From Lantana camara (lineage: Eukaryota; Streptophyta; Magnoliopsida; Lamiales; Verbenaceae), in contig CM074856.1 of the NCBI GenBank assembly GCA_037501455.1, positions 46,777,001-46,841,000 on the forward strand: DNA of 64,000 bases, written 5' to 3'. The notes under the pieces are model-generated. The model was not told the DNA's origin, did not search any database, and was given only the letters and a program-made list of their open reading frames with translations. The translations under genes and the position numbers were made by a program. This document shows, one piece after another, positions 12,208-25,076 of this stretch; positions within the stretch are counted from its first letter, which is position 1, and the number at the start of each line of letters is the position of its first letter.

Positions 12208-12912
12208 ATGTGTACTCAAAGTGAGACTATTTGTGACTAATTAATGATTGTTTTATTTGAACATGATTGAGTTGTGTATCTCGCATGTATATTTATCTTA
12301 AGATTGGATGTTGTTCTTAAGAAGTGTTAGGTATAACTCATAGCACACCATATCGTATATTGAGCATTGAATGAGACATGCATAACTTCCTAAGAAGTTG
12401 TTGAGTTTTCTTGGGATTTCATGTTGTTATAGAAATCCATATCTTATAAGAGGACTATAATTTCCTTTGGGTTTCATATTGCTTCCAAGACCGTATATGA
12501 TAAGGAAATTAGATTTTCTTGGGATTTCATATTGAGTAGAAATCCATATTGCACAAGAAAATCGGAGGACCGACAATAAAATAACATATTTGGGTCATAT
12601 TTTGGATGTTATTTTTTGCTACACCACCACGTCTGAATCTATGTCAGTGGAAGTTGTTGGTATTTGTGACCATGGAAGGTCTTGTATCAATAAAAGATGC
12701 AATCACCGTCATGATCCCATATTTAGTGGCTTTCGTCGGACCGCATTGTTTAAAGTCTTGTCTATTATCGTATTGTCTCTTCAAAATCTGTGGCTACAGT
12801 CAAAATTTCTTGTGTAACTTAACCGAGAGTCATTTTGATTAAAAAATGTGTCATTTTTCCTTCTTTTTGTTTTTGGAGTCAAAACTTCAATTAATATTGT
12901 CCAGTGGGAGAC
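12208..12912 (+). repeat. 3' internal region of a copia-like, low-coding LTR element (copy A)
   Basis: Runs parallel to 36780-37485 almost phrase by phrase, and ends in GTGGGAGAC directly before the LTR, the form of polypurine tract typical of Ty1/copia. Frames of 75-78 aa here are not conserved in the second copy, so I do not call them genes. The family looks like a large non-autonomous derivative. Confidence 0.7.
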
Positions 12913-13363
12913 TGTAAGAATATTTCTTATTGGACTTCTATTAATTGATGATTGTATTAAAAATAAAACGGGCTAAATAACCACGGTTAAAGAGGCAAAG
13001 ACTTATCAGGCCTATTTATTTGACCCACTATCTTTGAAGGCTTGATTTTAGTAGATGTGGTCTGACAGCTGGTGTAGGCCCACTCTAGAAAGCCTGTGAT
13101 GGGAGGGCTCCTAGGGTTTTATATATCGTGGCTAGGTCCCCTCTCCACTCCACGTTCTTGATGTCTGCTTTCTCATTAAGATGTCAACTAGTGGTGAGAG
13201 AAGGAGATGAAGATCTAGCCTGAGGAATCGATCATACCAAGTGAAATTATCTTATAACACCGGTAATAATCTGATTTAATACAACGAAATTCAGGCACGT
13301 TTGTACTCTCGATTTATCGGTATAATTTTACTTATAATTGTTTTGGTGTTCTAAATTCATGGC
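12913..13363 (+). repeat. LTR of the copia-like family (copy A), truncated at its 3' end
   Basis: Begins TGTAAGAATATTTC after the polypurine tract and matches the LTR at 37486-37939. It lacks the last 40 or so bases, being cut where an oppositely oriented copy of the same LTR begins. Confidence 0.8.
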
Positions 13364-13812
13364 TGTAAGAAATTTTCGCCACTATCAACATCGTGAATTT
13401 AGAACACCGATATAATTGAGAATATAAACATACCTGATTTCCTACCTATTGAGTTTACCGAATTGAATATCATATTTTACGATGTATTCCATCAACTCCC
13501 CTGGCTAGATCTTCCTCTCCTTCTCACACCGATAGTTGACAGCTTAATGGGAAAGCAGAATATCAAGAACGTGGAGTGGAGGGGGGACCTAGCCATATTA
13601 TATAAAACCCTATGAGCCCTCCCATCACGGGCTTTCTAGAGTGGGCCGACACCAGCTGTCAGACCACATCTACTAAAATCAAGCCTTTAAACATAGTGGG
13701 TCAAATAAATAGGCCTGATAAGTCTTGTCCCATTAACCATATTTATTTAGCCCGTTTCATTTTAATACAACCATCAATTAATAGAAGTCCAGTACGAAAT
13801 ATTCTAATTACA
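13364..13812 (-). repeat. Complete LTR of the same family in opposite orientation
   Basis: Its complement runs from TGTAATTAGAATATT (13812) to GAAAATTTCTTACA (13364), so both termini are present (449 bp). With 12913-13363 it forms an inverted repeat with arms of about 430-450 bp. No polypurine tract or PBS adjoins it, and flanking 5-mers (atggc, ttgca) do not match. Confidence 0.8.
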
Positions 13813-14744
13813 TTGCATTTATATAAATTGTGCATGTAATTAGAAACTTATTGTTTATTAGCATAAATGATAGGCTAATACTCTTTGGTTGAGCTTGTTT
13901 TCTTGCCTTGTTATATGGAACAATACTATTGGCTATTGATTTTAGGCTCTATGAGAATTTACTTGAAACAAGTAAAATTGTAAGCTCAAATATAAAATTT
14001 GACAAAATGTATTGTTAATTGTGGGCTTATTTATAGGCATGAAGTTGCTCTTAACAATCCATAAAATTAATATTTTTAGTTATATGATAAATATGGGTTT
14101 CGTTTCTGATGTAAAATTTTAGTTATTTGAGTAAATGCCTCTGTCACATTAGCAAGAATCTTTCAATTGGTTTTGAGTTTGGAAGATTACTTAAACTTTT
14201 AGATTCGTGAACTCTGACTATGTGTTATTTGTGTAAATTGTTTAGCCATATTTCTTACATTATCAATTAGAGATTTTTCTGTACTCTAATGGCGACTTTA
14301 CTCAATATTTTAGTCTTGTTTTCAATATATTTTTTCTTAAGATATAAAGAAAATTATTTTTCTAAGAGATTTCAAAATAGTTGAGTAAGTTATTTTAAAT
14401 ATAATTGTGTGGAAGCTGTAATAAATATAGGAGAAAATGTCAAATTCTAAAATTCCACATTGATTGTAAGAATTTGACTATGAGTTTCACCTTAAACTGT
14501 TACTATATATGTCTTTTTTATTCCAAATGAGTTGACACGAGTTACTTTCGACATGTGTATTTAGTACTTGGAGGAATTATGTTTGAACTCTTATATTTGG
14601 AAACAAAAAGAAGTTCTTGAATTCAAACTTGAACATAAATCTTTATCAAATATCTGTAAAATTGTTGGTTTTGGATCAGTATGCAATATTAGAAATTATT
14701 TGATCTTGCACTTTATTTGACTATTGCTTGATCCAAATATCAGT
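13813..14744. other. Unassigned AT-rich non-coding sequence
   Basis: No gene, repeat unit or terminus recognised. It was contiguous with 28277-29375 before the solo LTR inserted, since the flanking 5-mers tcagt and tccgt nearly match. It may belong to the interior of the copia-like family, but I could not show this. Confidence 0.4.
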
Positions 14745-14897
14745 TGTAACACCCCAGTTTTTCAGTCGTAGAGTTTGACGTATGTGTTTATCTAATTGTG
14801 CGAATTAATTGTTCATAAGTGTTTTATATATTTAATTTTATATATTAAATGTTAAATATTTATATCTGAAATTTATTTAATATTAAATTTATGTTAA

Positions 14898-14900
<3 letters not shown>

Positions 14901-14945
<45 letters not shown>
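14901..14945. repeat. (TA)n microsatellite
   Basis: Alternating TA run of about 45 bp inside the solo LTR. Confidence 0.95.
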
Positions 14946-14948
<3 letters not shown>

Positions 14949-16142
14949 ATTCCTGCTATTTGATTTTAAAATATATGTAATCATTGCATTTTGGTTTAAT
15001 TATATTTAATTCGCACTTTAATTTAATTATTTAAATATGAATTTAAACTTTGTATATATTATGAATTTATTTATGCATTGCTCATGAGCGTTATAAACAT
15101 GCTTCGTTTTTATATGATTTGATATCGAAATTTCGTGAAAATTTAATATGTTGAAGATATACGTGTCATGAATATGAATATATGTTCGTTTCATGTTTTC
15201 GGGTTCAATTGCATTAGTTTCGAATTTAATTTGTTCTTGGAATCCAAATCGGGGGCTAATGATCAATTAGCGCACCCTTGGTTCCGTATGTGTTATCTTG
15301 AGCTAGGAAACTCGGATTCGAGTTTCGTCAACTTCGTTGAACTCATAACAAAAATTCGAGTTTAATGAACTTAGCCTTATATTTTTCCAAAATTATTTGA
15401 ACCTCCGAAATTCAACTGAAAAGTGCTACGTTCGTCAAAACTGCCACAACTCAATAAAATGGCCATAACTTTCTCAAACCTTGACCAAATTAACCACGGT
15501 TTGATTCTTTGGAACCCTAACTCAACTCTCTAACTGGCTTTAATCATCCCAAACCGAGTTGACCCTCCTCACTTAGAGAAATCAGCTAAAAATCCTTTGC
15601 TCTCTAGTTTTCCCGTAACCCTTGCCAAACTTGGAGATTCAAGGCTCAAATCTCCTCCCAACTCCATCCAATTCACAAGGTGAGCTTAGGGTTGTAAAAT
15701 ACATTCATTAAGTGTCATTTTAAGTATGCATCCCTAATTTTGAGCTCATATTCATGGAGTTTTGAATTCTTGAATGAATAGTTAGGTTGAATCTCTTTTT
15801 CTTGAATTCATGATTTTATATCCATATTTCCTGAAGTTTAACGCATGAAACATGACCACTATAGCATCATTTAGACATTTATGGACTTGAATTTGAAGTA
15901 TGTGTTGTGTGTATGGATCCACCATGACTGCAACTTGAAATTTTGGAGCTTTTGGTACCTAACTGCTCGTCTGGTGCTGCGTGCATCTTGTTGTTGTTGT
16001 TGTGCCTTGTTTGCTGAAGTTTTCCCTTAATTTAGCTTCTATTTTATTGCCTCTTTGATTACCTTTTGATCTGCTGCTGCTGCCTGAGCTTGGAGATGAG
16101 AAAACAGGGCTGGAATGGCCATCTCTGCGACTGCTACAGGCA

Positions 16143-16292
16143 GTCACGGGCGCGAGCGGGGAAAGACGTTTTTGGGTCGGGCCCGCGACCCAAATTTAGC
16201 TATGTTTCAGGATGAACAGTGGCACTTGCTGGAGAAGAAGATGGTCGCGGCCGTGACCCTTTTCAGGGTGTTTTTGGCCGCGCCCGCGACCT
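16143..16292. repeat. GC-rich palindrome cluster, core CGGCCG
   Basis: Includes GGTCGGGCCCGCGACC (16175-16190), GGTCGCGGCCGTGACC (16243-16258) and GGCCGCGCCCGCGACC (near 16276-16291) in otherwise AT-rich DNA. It starts about 1.4 kb into the LTR. Confidence 0.8.
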
Positions 16293-16406
16293 CCAATTGA
16301 TGCATTTTCGGGTTGTGGAGCTGCTGTGTATGTTTAAATTACTTATGTTTTGTGTTGTGTGTGTATTATAATTAATGCATGCATATATTGTATTGTGTGT
16401 GTATGT

Positions 16407-16409
16407 GTG

Positions 16410-16445
<36 letters not shown>

Positions 16446-16560
16446 ATATAGTGGCATGTAATGTGTATTATATATGATATGTGCATGTGTTGTGATATAT
16501 TACATATATTGGTGCATATGTGGAGTGTACGCGTGTATATATATATATATATATATATTA
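16407..16560. repeat. AT and GT-type microsatellites
   Basis: Two (AT)n runs (about 16413-16441 and 16536-16558) separated by TG-rich sequence. Confidence 0.9.
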
Positions 16561-17217
16561 TGCATGCATGGTTGTGTATGTGTGCAAGTGTATTAAGTGC
16601 TTAAATTGTATGGTATTAGATTGATAAATATGATATATTATATATTATTTGATTTAATTGGAATTATGGAATTAATTTGCTACCTATTTCACGTTTACAT
16701 ATTTAAATGATGTGAATGCCATTGTTTTGTTTACTTTATAATTGTTATATGAATTTGTTTAACATGAATTATACGAGCTAGAATTTATGATGATCTAATG
16801 TGATTTAGATGCTTCTAAATTTTGAAATGTAAACATGTTGTAGCATATGTTATGATTGTTATATGGAATTTATAGCTTATTTTGATATGATTTATGAAAG
16901 ATATGAAACGCATGAATATGAAACCACCATATATTGAACGTTTTGAATGAATAACATGATTTATAATTCTTATGCATCTCATGTCATGATCAATACATTG
17001 TCGTGCATCATATATGGTACATTTGGAGTCTTGAGTCTCACGAATTTATTGCATTGTCCTTGGTACAGTTTCTCCAGGACGGAGATGCCGGGTTCATAGG
17101 TTGTTATCAAGTCTTCTTGTCTTCTTGGCTTTGGTAAGGTGTAACAGGTGGGTTTCTCTACTATTTAGTTAAACAGCCCTATATACTTTCAATGTGCAAA
17201 GATTTCGACCAAAAATT

Positions 17218-19624
17218 TGTTGGGAAAAGCACGATCAGAAAGCGCAGCGGAATTTAAAAATTTTCCCAAAAAGCAAGATCGGACTTGCAATTTCTATTTC
17301 TAATCTTAGAGATTCAAGAACTTACAAGAATCATTGCTTTCTTGACACGTTTTGAGCCGCCCTCAAACTCTCTTCATGCGGTAATGGCAGCCCTCGTCCC
17401 TCGAAAGATTCTTTCTACTAGATTCCAAAGTAGGTTTCCTCTAGATTAATAATCCAGACCAACCTAGATTCAAATCATGTTAGGGAAAGTGCTAGCGATA
17501 TAACATGTGTAAAGAAAGAAATATAAAACGAGAAGAAAGAGAGCAAGAGAATTCTCCCAAATTCTTGAAGCCATCGTGTCATTTGGGCGTGATCCCCATG
17601 TCACGCGTGAGTGCAAAATTCGAACACCTTGGCTTATTTATAGCCTAGGGTTCGAACCCCAAACCCTAATTGAAATTGGATTCCAAGTAATAGGAGTCTT
17701 ATTCAAAATAAGATATCTATTCCTTCTAGAAAAGAGCTCCTAAATAAATTAGAATAATTAAATATCTTATTCCAATAATATTTATTCTAATCATATTAGA
17801 ATTAATATTTACTAGAATAATAAATAGAAGATATTTAATAATTATTTATTAGGCAAATTATATCCACTACCCCTGAGGTTAGGCCTAATTACAAGTCGGT
17901 CCCTATTCTTTTAAATATTACACTGTAATCCCTATATTTCTTGTTTTGTGTAAGGTCCATTAACGAATTTTGTAAAAGTACACTTATATCCCTGAAGGTT
18001 TTGTGAGTGTTACATATAATGTATGACCAAAAATGCAAAATCGACCCTAAAAGTATACAAAAATTAACAAATTAACAAGGCTTAGGGACTACATTGTAAT
18101 ATTTAAAAGAATAGGGACCGGCTTGTAATCAGGCCTAACCTCAGGGGTGGTGGATGTAATTTGCCCTTATTTATTTACTTATTCTAATCAAATTAGAACA
18201 ACTAAATACTTAAATGCTTAAATACTTGGAATTAATTCTCTCAATTAATTCCATGAAGGGCTTTAGAATTAATTCTCTAATTAATTCTAACGAGTTAAAA
18301 TTAATTCTCTAATTAATTAATTCTCCTAATTAATTATATTGGGGATTTATAATTAATTCTCCTAATTAATTATATTAGGGCTTTATAATTAATTCTCTAA
18401 TTAATTAACACATGGTCCAATTTCTCAATTGGACCACACGCCCAAAACCTTGCTCACGTGCCACACGTGCCACACGTGTACATTTACAGGTGTGGTCTCG
18501 TTTCGATCAACTATTTGATCTTTCATTCAACACCCTTTGAATCCGACATTTGTGTGTGAGCCCCTAGGTTCATTTTCAGTTAGCAGTGAAACTAATATGC
18601 TTTATTAGTTCACAGATCACATGACCATAGTCTAGCCATAGGTGTGTGACCCCTACCCGAACAATGAATGTATATTCGAAAGAACCTTTCAGTCAATGAC
18701 AACTGTGAGGTGCAATACTCCTACCAACCCATTTCTCGGTTAAGATCTAGGGCATGAGAATAATGAGAGCCCTACTAATCTCAATCTTAAAGCTAAGTTC
18801 GTTTCATATCCATTTGATCTCAATCCAAGAAACTCGTTTCTTGATGTCTTGATCCACTACCTCGGCCGAGGGTTTAGGATGGCATATGAACAACTTATGC
18901 AATAAGAGATCTTCTTGCATTGCAGCTAGTGTAGGTCCTTTGTTGATTCTCATATGCTTCCATGTGCCACTTGTGCAGCCCCAGCATAAGCCTTAAATCA
19001 GTTGTCTAAGGCGACACACTTTAAAGCTTATACCTAAGACTACAGAGTTAGCCCACAAAGCATTAATGGAATCTCAAGTCAAAGGATTAATTTACTCACG
19101 CCATTGACCTGTGAGATATTTCTTAATTTGGAAGTTTCTATTTCTAGGTATAGAAACTTCCTTTCCCATTTAGGGATCTTCTCACGCGGAACAGGTCGGT
19201 GTACCCGTTTTAATAACGAGCACCCTTATGTATTGCGTATGCATCAGCTATGCACTTTACACCCCATGAAACAGGATGATCCTTCTTAAGGACACAATCC
19301 CACAAGCAAGTCTCAATCAAGCCAAATCAACACTCCCACTTTATGTTAGACTCATCGACTTGGAGTGATTTCTAATCCGGCCTTGAGTTAGGGCTTGTTT
19401 CATGTGTCATTTACCTAATGACAAAGTTCCTAACAGCTTTATGGAATAGGGAAGTTCTAATACATGCGCACGTAATGGAAACACACAAAACACGTATTGG
19501 CATATAAAGAAGTGTTTGCTTATGATAATAATCAATTGTATATTATTCAAAGATTGTCTGTGACACAAGGAAAGTCCCAAAGCAGATTTTGTCGAATCGG
19601 CTTTCTGGGGCACTATTCCTAACA
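17218..19624 (-). repeat. 3' LTR of the copia element (2407 bp, with nested MITE)
   Basis: Longer than its partner because of a 316-bp MITE plus its 9-bp TSD; it also lacks about 27 bp present near 25550 in the partner. It is rich in AATTAATTCTCTAATTAATT repeats around 18220-18410. Confidence 0.92.
17851..18166. mobile_element. Mutator-like MITE, 316 bp
   Basis: The termini form an inverted repeat of roughly 70 bp (AGGCAAATTATATCCAC at the left; complement GGGCAAATTACATCCAC at the right). A 9-bp TSD TTATTTATT flanks it (17842-17850, 18167-18175). The partner LTR near 25735 has the empty site with one copy of the target word. TSD length points to the Mutator superfamily. Confidence 0.88.
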
Positions 19625-19640
19625 ATCTCCCACTTGCCCG
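19625..19640 (-). other. Polypurine tract of the copia element
   Basis: The minus strand reads GGCAAGTGGGAGAT directly before TGTTAGGAATA, the classic copia form. Confidence 0.85.
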
Positions 19641-22600
19641 TAAAAGCCATTTAGGTACTCTAAGTCCCATCTTCCTAAGATGCACTTTGAGAGCCTATTG
19701 ACTTTGGGCATTTCCAAAGTGGATCTGCTAAGTTCTCTGCTGATGTAACCCTTTTATTTACACAACTTAAAGGAAACACGTTTTCCTTATTAAAGTGATT
19801 CATAATCACGTGTTCAGTCTCTTGGTGAGGTCTTGGTTTTCTTACTTGAGCAACCATCCATTTTATCATACAATATGATGAAGGAGTTGTTTCATGCTAG
19901 GAACTTCATCTAACTAGTTAGATGGAGTTTCTTACCCAAACACTTAACTTAGCGTTATATAATACGACTAAGTTCTCAACTACGATAGTCTAGTTTTGCA
20001 ATGTCCGTCCTTGGAACGCCTTTCCAACACATTGCATTACCAATCTGGTAGAAGTTGTATCCTTTCAATGATTTCATAATCATCTATGTTTGATGAACGA
20101 TTACATCAAATATCCTTCTAATAACAAGATCTTTCTGGGCACTATAAAGATATCCTCATTTCTTCTAAAGTACTCTGAGAGTATATTTTACAACAATCTA
20201 GTGACCTTCTCTAAGGTCATATTAGATTCGGCCCACTACGCTTAGTATTGTGCCATATCAAGTCTAGTACATAACATTTCATACATTATACACCCTTTCA
20301 CTTAAAGGGATTTTAGACATTCTAACTTTCTTAAAGTTATCTTAGAACACATACTCTTCAAAAGAGATGTTCCATTATCCATACTAAACTCCTTTTAGTA
20401 TCATGGCTATGTACTTGATTGTTATAATCCTTTTATTCTCTTAAATCTATCTTCTATAGATCTAAATTTCTAGAATTTAGGATAATCACTAAGATCTTTC
20501 ATGTCAAAATGTTTCTTAAACAAGAATTGGTAACTTTCATGTCATCCTTGACATTTCTAACGAGAAGGCTGTCATCTTCTAAAGAACAAAATTTGACTCT
20601 TACATCACTAACTTTCATATGTACACTCTGAGACTTATTCGACTTTCAACTATGTCAAACGATTTGACTATCCTATGGAATCGAATTGTCTAACTCCTAG
20701 AAGCTTTTATCAATCCACAGATTGACTTAGGGATTTGCATACCTTATGCATACTCCCACTGAATATGAGATTCATATAAATGCCTTATTTCAGTCTCTTT
20801 CAATCTCATTTTGAACAAGACAGTTCTCATATTCATTTATCATATCTCATAGTCAGAATACGAGGATGTGGTAAACATAATCCAAATGGACTTTTGCATT
20901 TCAATCGTCAAGAAAGTTGTAATGCTTTCCATTTACTCGAAGCTCTATGAGCTTGATCCTATCAGGTGGATCAACCAAGGTCCAAACTTGGTTTGAATAT
21001 ATGGAATCCATATTAGATTTCAAGGCTTGCTTACACTACTCAGATTCCAAATCTGACAGTGTCTCCTGTTTAAGTAATTCCTCGGCTATCTAGGAACGCG
21101 TTCTAAACGCATCTTAAGAGGAGGGTTTCACATGTGTACATACTCTAAAATTTGGCTAATTTTATCAGATGCGCTCGTTTCTTCTATATGTGGCATGGAT
21201 ATTCATCCTCAAATTTCTTTGAGGTCAGCTTGCTTGCATTTCTTCTTCTATAGGAACGATTCCTCAAGAAAGGTACATTCCTTGAGACAAACAACCTTTG
21301 TCCAAGGGAATCGCAGAAACGATATCCTATATTGTTGTATAAACTTGAACTCGTTTCAATCTTATCTCCCACTATCCTCTTCACTTAAGAGGATTCCCCT
21401 AAATTCTTGATAAGAATAATTAGGGAATTTAGAATGTCACAAAACATAGTGCAACTAAATGACTGATTTAGGAAGGAACTAGATTCAAAATCTCTAACTG
21501 CATATTCTGGGAGTTTATTGCTAGAATGAATATAAGTTAGCAAAGTTCGCTATGGAACGAACCATATCCTATAAGCTTTTGTTCCTTCATTCAGGATCAC
21601 TAAGGTGTTCTTGAATTAGTTTACTCAGAGATAATCCTATTATCTCTAAGATGACAATGGAATTAGTCACTAAGGTATTTGACATCTTGATCAGATCGAG
21701 TTGTCTATAACTTATGACAACTTCTGTTCCTAACTTCCTTTTGAAATTCTAAAAATTTATATAAGTTTCAAATTTGTACTTTATCAAGTACAATCATTCA
21801 TAATGATCAAACTAATGATTGTTTCTAGTGCTTACACTGAGCAATAGACAAAACGTCAATGTGGATCAAAATCCACTAAGTGTTTCGGCACGTTTCCACG
21901 TTTCTCATAAACGGGGTTTTGGGAACGTTTCCCTTAAGACAGGATTCACAGGAAAGTCAACTTTCTAGGTTCATTTTTGTAGAATGACCCTAAGATGTCT
22001 AACTCACTAATCAGTTCGTCTTAACGTGTCAAAAGCAATTCGAAACTTTGTCATCTCACTTACTTTTGTTATCTCGTTGTATGTTCAAAACATTAGTGCT
22101 TTGAGTCTTTGCAGAACGGATTATGCAAAATCAACTCAAGACTTGTGAATTCTATTCCTAGTAGAATTACTAAACGAGGTAACATTTCAGAGTACTCATA
22201 CTCTTTGAAGTTCCCTTTTTAAAGTCCTTATTTGCTACCATAGAAGCAAACGTCCTATTTGATCTCTAGTGTCTTTTGGATGTACCCCTTACATACCCCT
22301 CTATTGGGCTCTTAAGGGTTTCTTCTTCTTCAGGCCTTCAAGCCTTTAACTTAGTGAGTTTAGAAGAAGAATTAACCATCACAACCTTTTATTCCTTCTT
22401 AAGGATACTCTCAACCATTATAAACTAAATGATTAACTATGCTGCAATGGCATCATTCTAGTTGAGCATAAAGGGTTTAAATGATGGTGGAAGCAATGTA
22501 AGCAATCAGTACATTGAGAACTCTTTTCTCAGTTGATGATCAAGACCACAAGATCTTCAAATAAGATCTTTAGACCTTGTTCGTGTGCACTTGTTTCCTC

Positions 22601-23000
22601 ATTTGGAATATTGAATAATTCCATTATGTTATACCTTGTAAAATTTTTATGAGGTGGTTCAATTGCTCTTAAGTGGTTTAGAAAAATCCATTTACCTCAG
22701 ATTGCTTCTCTTTTGGCCCGGGTCGAATTTTCTCAATTGAAACCTTCACCCTTTAGAGAACACCTTTCTCTATTCGGAATCTAAAACGAATTTTAGGGTC
22801 CGAAGCCAATTAGAGTTAATTAGGACTTAGTCAACTCTTTTGACTTAAGGATGGATACGAATGGGTTTGTATTTCATATTGTAGAGAATCACAGAACTGC
22901 AACCTAAATGCTAAACAGAGAAAATGTGAGCATGTTGAATAATAACGTAATACATAGGATTTAGGTCTTTTAATCATATGTAGCTCCCACTGTTTTTAGA
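19641..23000 (-). pseudogene. pol: Heavily degraded copia pol
   Basis: Only short parts still read as protein. At 19675-19869 the minus strand retains a SAENLADPLWK phrase matching the end of copia RNase H, next to the polypurine tract. At 21184-21384 it retains GYRFCDSLGQRLFVSRNVPF, matching the integrase-RT linker of copia elements. Their order and spacing (about 1.5 kb) fit RT and RNase H between them, now full of stops and frameshifts. I do not recognise an RT active site. The right-hand limit is approximate. Confidence 0.6.
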
Positions 23001-23084
23001 AGATCTTAAAATCCCAATGATCTAAGAGGAAACCTATTTTCTCAGTGGGTACTAAGATCCTAAGCACTATATTTTGGACCCACG

Positions 23085-23400
23085 ACTCGCGGCCATCCTC
23101 AATAAAGCCTCAGGTAGGTATAACTTGCCAATTCCATCTCTATGGAACTCTTAGTAATATTTTTGCATCACCCATCTTTCAATATGGACCCACGACTCGT
23201 GCGACATCCATATTTAGTTAGGCGTTAAGCAGCACCCATCAATCATAAGACCATGATTAAACTTAGGCCGGAACGACCCACGACTCGCGGCCATCGCCCA
23301 TTCCAAAATAACCACGAAATATCAAACATTTTTTAGGTGTTCAATCAGGAAACTAAGAACTAATAGGTTTCACATAGTCACCCCACGACTCATGGCCAGC
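23085..23400. repeat. Four dispersed copies of a CCCACGACTCGCGGCCATC motif
   Basis: Copies near 23089-23107, 23188-23205 (GTGCGACATCC variant), 23277-23295 and 23382-23398 (CATGGCCAGC variant), about 90-105 bp apart. The sequence between them is not obviously repeated. It lies in the 5' half of the copia element on its minus strand. Confidence 0.75.
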
Positions 23401-25061
23401 AACTAGCTCCCCTATTAAACTTAAAATCCTATTGATGGAATGCTAGAAATTTTATTTAAAGTTCTCATTTTATACAAAATACCTATTTTCGAAATTGCTT
23501 AATGTTTATAGGATTTTCGAATACCAGAGAGTTATCCAGTTTTAACCTCACCAACATGTACAGTTATCCATTTTAATTAGTCTTGTTTAATGCAGTTTCA
23601 CATAAATGCATTACACACAAGCAATTAGCAGATAACATGTCCTAGCATGATACTAATATGAGATGATCATGGGTTTTCCTATCTTATGCGTGATATGTGG
23701 GAGCCACTCCATAACCACAAGTTCTAACATACATGCCACATAAAACAGTTTAAATCACATAAGAGAATTGAAAATAAAACGATGCCCTATCTATTACAAT
23801 AATAGAAACCCTCCTAACATTTTGAGAGGTCTTCACTTTATGGCCTCCTTGTTACTTTATTATGTGGATCCATCTTACTCCATGGGTGCGAATCTCCAAA
23901 GTAAAATAAAAAACCTCATGTTCTAAAATCTACACTCTTTGCATAAAATAATATGGCTCAATCTTCATATTGACCATAGACAAATACACAGGGCATACCC
24001 CGACCTCAAAAACAGTAATATGGAAAGCCACATAATAAACACATAACAATACGCACATAAGTGGGGCACCGACCCCAATTAAAAACGTAACTATGGGGCT
24101 CCAACCCCAATTTAAACCATCCATGTGCATAAATTAAAACATCCACAAGACTAAACCCATGATCACCTAATATTCTAAAATAGCAAGAATTTAAATTTAC
24201 CAATAAATTTAAAATTCCTTTAACTTTAAGTTCGACTAACTCAACGTAATCTGAAAACAGTTCCTTGTTCAAGAATAATTTCAAAATCGAAAGCTAGAAT
24301 CTGATAAAATTCAATTCAAAAATTAACAATTTTATAAAATTATTATTTCAAAAATAATAATATTACTTTTACCGAAAAATTAAAATTGACTTTAATTCCC
24401 GAAATTCCCAAATTATAATTTTTATTTCAAAAATAAAATATTTTCAGTAAAAATAATTTTAAAATAAAATTTGGGCCAAAAACACGAAAAGTCGCGTCGC
24501 GGCACGCCCGCCCGCAGGCATGCGGGAGATCCCACACAGATTGGGCGGACGCCTGCGGGCAATCCCGCACAGGGGTGTGCGGGCGTGTGCGGGCGATCCT
24601 GCACAAGGGTGTGCGGACGCATGCGGGCAGTCCCGCACAGGGCTGTGCGGGATTGTGCGGGCAGTCTCGCACAGGGCCCGCACAGTCCCACGCGGACGAG
24701 TGAGGGTAGTCCCGATGACTCCCGATGCGAGGCTTCCGGCCCCGTCCCGACCCGTCCGCGTGCGGCGACGACGAGTGGCGAACACGCTTGGTCCTCGTCG
24801 TCCGGCACCGTTTTTCGTGCAAAATTTTCAGAAAATTTTTCGTCTCGATTCGGGAATCAAAATCGTAATTTAATAAATCTAAAATAAAACGATTTTTTAA
24901 ATTTTTTTTCAGAAAAACGATTTTCTCAATTTATCAGGCAACCTCTCACATTCAAAAGCTCAGATTACGAAACAAATTCAAGAACACTTAACTGTAACTC
25001 AAATTCAAGAATTTCTCAAAATTCATTTTAAAAGATAGATTAGAAATAGACCTTGCAAGGT
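23401..25061 (-). other. Copia leader / gag-side region, non-coding as it stands
   Basis: AT-rich sequence between the PBS and the last traces of coding, with a GC-rich island at 24490-24790. No gag motif is recognised. Overlapping open frames in the GC island are treated as chance. Confidence 0.5.
24490..24790. repeat. GC-rich array of GTGCGGGC / GCCCGCAC words
   Basis: About ten variants of GTGCGGGC(G/A)(A/G)TCC and TCCCGCACAGGG in roughly 300 bp, mostly spaced 25-35 bp, in an AT-rich element leader. It resembles in style the GC palindrome clusters in the Tekay-type LTRs. Confidence 0.8.
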
Positions 25062-25074
25062 GGCTCTGATACCA
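25062..25074 (-). other. Primer binding site, initiator tRNA-Met
   Basis: The minus strand reads TGGTATCAGAGCC, two bases after the LTR end at 25077. Confidence 0.92.
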
Positions 25075-25076
25075 CT

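Noticed and set aside
12590..12842. 75-78 aa open frames in the copia-like interior
   Set aside because: Not kept open in the parallel copy at 37150-37430.
24420..24890. Several overlapping open frames of 108-138 aa on both strands
   Set aside because: All frames are open because the GC-rich repeat lacks stop codons. No family is recognised and the frames sit in a copia leader.
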